Shown here piece after piece: positions 61,396 to 64,000 of a stretch of 64,000 bases of DNA. The translations under genes were made by a program, and so were the position numbers. A model generated the notes under the pieces. That model was given only the letters and a program-made list of their open reading frames with translations, was not told the origin of the DNA and did no database searches. Each line of letters starts with the position of its first letter. The first letter of the stretch is position 1. Source of the DNA: Epiperipatus broadwayi (lineage: Eukaryota; Onychophora; Udeonychophora; Euonychophora; Peripatidae); assembly GCA_028023455.1 (NCBI GenBank), contig JAQFVV010006216.1, forward strand, positions 4,728,877 to 4,792,876, given 5' to 3'.

Positions 61396-63683
61396 GTATA
61401 TATGCTCACTCAGACATATAACAGCACATGTGCAGCACTTAAAGACTATCTAGCCATCAAAAAAAGGAAAATCTGCCTCAGTCAACAACATACATGGACT
61501 AGAGGCTACATCAGATGGGCCATGGGTTTTCCCTCCACCATTAGAGTGCCTATGGCACTTCAAATTGGAACAACTATACATGCAACACATAACATGATTG
61601 AACCTATTTATAAGCATTTCAAACAGAATCTTCAGACCCATCAACTCTTCAATCCACCCCCCAATTATTTTGGATCACTGGAAACAAATACACTATTTAC
61701 CACTAATGAATTTGCTTTGAAGCTTGCCACTCTGCCCAATGCCTGTCATCCAGGCACTCATGGTATACCAAAATTTGTGTACAAGCACCTTAGCCATACA
61801 ACTACTCAAGTATTATGTAATCTTGCAAACTATCTCTCACAAAAAATATACAACATTGAAAATCTTTATCCAATTGCAATAGTACCATTTAATAAGAAAC
61901 CAGCTCCAATAACCACCCTTAATATTAGGCCTATCTCCATGTGCCCAATATCCATCAAGATCATTGAGAAAGTCATTAAAGACAGGATTGAGCCATATCT
62001 GCTCCCATTGATTTCACCATATCAGTTTGCAAGAAAGCAATCATCTACAGGACAGGCAGCACTTCTTTTCAAGGCTGTATTGGGATCGGTGTGAGGCTGG
62101 AAAAAATACAGCCCAGTTGCAGTTCAAATAGACATTGAGTCAGCTTTTGATTCGGTGGCAATCGAGATATTAATTAAAATGTTGGCTGCCACTGAAATAC
62201 CTCACACTCTTTTATATGTTATAACCAACTTGTTGTTAAATCGGGATATACATATTACACTAGTGGCAAAAATTCTGAATCTTTTACTCCAACACAATCA
62301 ATCTCACAAGGATTCCCCCTGAGTGCTTTACTTTTCACATTTTACATCAACCCTCTATTAGTAAAAATCCAGCAAACATTCATTGGCATCCAAATACCAA
62401 ACACATCTCAGCAGGTAACATGTATCGCTTATATGGATGATATAACTGTCTTCCTCCCATCTAAAAAACACCTACCAGCCTTGCATACAATACTGCAAGA
62501 ATTTGCAGCTACACACAAACTCAGGGTCAATCTAAATAAGACTGCAGTTTGGTCTCTTTATAATGCAAAGCAGTGCACAGGCATGTATGGGGGAAAGCCA
62601 TCTGCTTTCTTGGGATTTCCCTTTTATATGAGTGCAAGTGCAATGAGGGTCAAGATCCAGAATAAACTCAAAGAAGAAACAGAATGAATTACTATTTCAC
62701 TCTCAAAGGCATATCTTTCAATATACTCCAAGATCCAGCTATTTAACTAGCTAGCCATAACAAAAATCACCTATTACTCACCCATTATCTCCTTTTCTAA
62801 AGGTTTTATTAACAAAATCTCTTCTCTATGTAATAAGCTCTTGTGGCAGAGGAAGACTGTGTCAATATCTGCAAAACAACTTACCAGACCACCTATTCAC
62901 AATGGACTAGGACTTCATAGTATTTATATTTTTCATCTACAGAAGGCCACAAACTTAATAGCATCCACAGTCAAACACTTTCCAATGCTTGAATGCCTAC
63001 TTCAAATAACACCAACAGATAGACCACCCCCTGCCTATGACCAACTAGCATCAATGATCAATCATATAAAAACCACAGCCCCACAGATATCTCTTCAGAC
63101 AATATACAAGCATTTGTACTGGCAAATTTATTCATTAATCCATCCAAATCCAAGCCATGACACCAATCTGACAATGCTGAAAATCAATAATCTACAATTA
63201 CTCCATAAGTTTAAAAAATGGTCCCTGGAGCCAAAATATTTTGATTTTTTGCTGAGACTAAACCTACATGCACTGCCCATGACATATTTTCTGAGATATC
63301 AGAGACTATACACTAACATTGATCCTTTTTGTCCACTGTGTCACAGGGCTGAAGAAACCCAGGAACATCTATTCTATCTTTGTCCGGCACTAGACAGAAT
63401 TCGATTTATTATGATAGGAGCATATAGACAATCTAACACAACCCTTCAAACAATCTTTAATTCATATTGCAAAGGCTCTATTCCATCAGTCCGTGCAGCC
63501 ACTTTTATGCTTTATGCATACTGGTGCACTAGATGCACATTCACTTTAGGTAACAACACAAGGTGACATCCATCAACTTTCAATATCAAACTGGCAAAAC
63601 TACGAGCCAGAGACAATAAAATTGCACATCCAGACATCTATGCAGCAACCTGGTCACTGATAACACAACAATCAAACCTCTAA
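60443..63683 (+). pseudogene. LINE copy 2 ORF2, broken
   Basis: The ATG at 60443 opens MKVKITAFNVRGLNLANKL. The endonuclease keeps LLETK and MGDFNMKY (normal Gly and Asp), but a TGA at 60983 and shifts near 61080 interrupt it. The connecting region has a (CA)n(TA)n run at 61358-61400. Reverse transcriptase: IRPISM, a TGA at 62092, VQIDIESAFDSV, a shift near 62265, then YMDD intact (62430-62441), LGFPFYMS. Stops near 62685 and 62750 precede the open 62841-63566 piece with GLGLHSIYIFH, EPKYFDF and CPLCHRAEETQEHLFYLC. The end is near 63683. Copies 1 and 2 are broken at different places, so they decayed independently. Confidence 0.88.
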
Positions 63684-64000
63684 GATGGCTCCCAATAACC
63701 AACAATCTATGCCATCAACCAATATTTAAAAAAATAAAAAATAAATGTGGCAAATATCTACAAATAAAAAAACAGAATGTCATCTTTGATTGCATACGAT
63801 TAATATAGAGGATAGGAACAACAAAATCAGAACTCAAATACTGGAAAGCAAACTAAACCCAGCACTGCAATATACATACAAGTTGAAGTTTTGCAAATTG
63901 AACAATGATAACCCAAGACTTTTGAGAACTCTGATTACAGCAAGCAGCGCTCACAAATGTAACATATACATATGTATTTTTCACCCCCCTTAACAATGTT
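63684..64000 (+). other. LINE copy 2 3' region, to window edge
   Basis: A-rich non-coding sequence; the tail of the element is not reached in the window. Confidence 0.5.

Larger units (their letters stand above)
60188..64000 (+). mobile_element. LINE copy 2, same family, 5' truncated
   Basis: It begins at the last TAA unit with text matching copy 1 from about 56235, so it lacks about 1.55 kb of 5' end. It holds the ORF1 tail, a broken ORF2 and a 3' UTR that reaches the window edge. It is clearly diverged from copy 1 at the protein level, so it is not a simple duplication of it. Confidence 0.88.

Overview
The window is a transposon-dominated, very AT-rich stretch (roughly 70-75 % A+T by eye) of a eukaryotic nuclear genome. 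LTR retrotransposons, APE-type LINEs, a Penelope-like GIY-YIG remnant, long trinucleotide microsatellites and a 500-N scaffold gap point to an invertebrate animal, but nothing here lets me name the species. No complete host gene is visible; at most there is one candidate coding exon (49110-49264, minus) and one candidate promoter/first exon (50659-51009, plus).

Layout. 1-5096: three large foldback structures in a row; the third is an inverted pair of Penelope-like (GIY-YIG) 3' ends. 5101-15669: one giant LTR (called E1, plus sense), split at 8192-14175 by a full-length but mutated Gypsy element on the minus strand with a 5-bp target duplication. 15747-24936: LTR element E2 (minus), with 2.6-kb LTRs, a Gag ORF and an inserted TIR-bounded element. 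24937-27545: short palindromes and microsatellites. 27546-33922: LTR element E4 (minus), with 1.3-1.6-kb LTRs and a broken coiled-coil Gag. 33923-34422: assembly gap. 34423-46167: LTR element E3 (minus), with about 4.3-kb LTRs of the same family as E1, an intact 686-residue coiled-coil Gag and only a stub of integrase. 46168-54665: mostly unique AT-rich sequence with minisatellites, a gag-like relic and the possible host exons. 54666-64000: two head-to-tail LINE copies of one family, each starting at a (TAA)n array.

Main message. E2, E3 and E4 form a set of related non-autonomous LTR retrotransposons. They have unusually long LTRs, a polypurine tract and primer-binding site in the proper places, and a Gag-type protein with a long coiled coil but no pol (only a 3' integrase stub in E3). 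Several of their LTR ends read TGTAAC and abut (TA)n microsatellites, which suggests a target preference. The E2 and E3 Gags share a capsid-like core (FRGE..ENP, KDWW, TQFF..QA, IEE), whereas E4 seems to have kept only the coiled coil and a basic tail. The separate Gypsy at 8192-14175 carries a full gag-pol of another family but has lost catalytic residues and frames, so no mobilising partner is visible in this window.

Coordinates of element ends come from comparing repeat copies by eye. Percent identities are estimates, not computed alignments.
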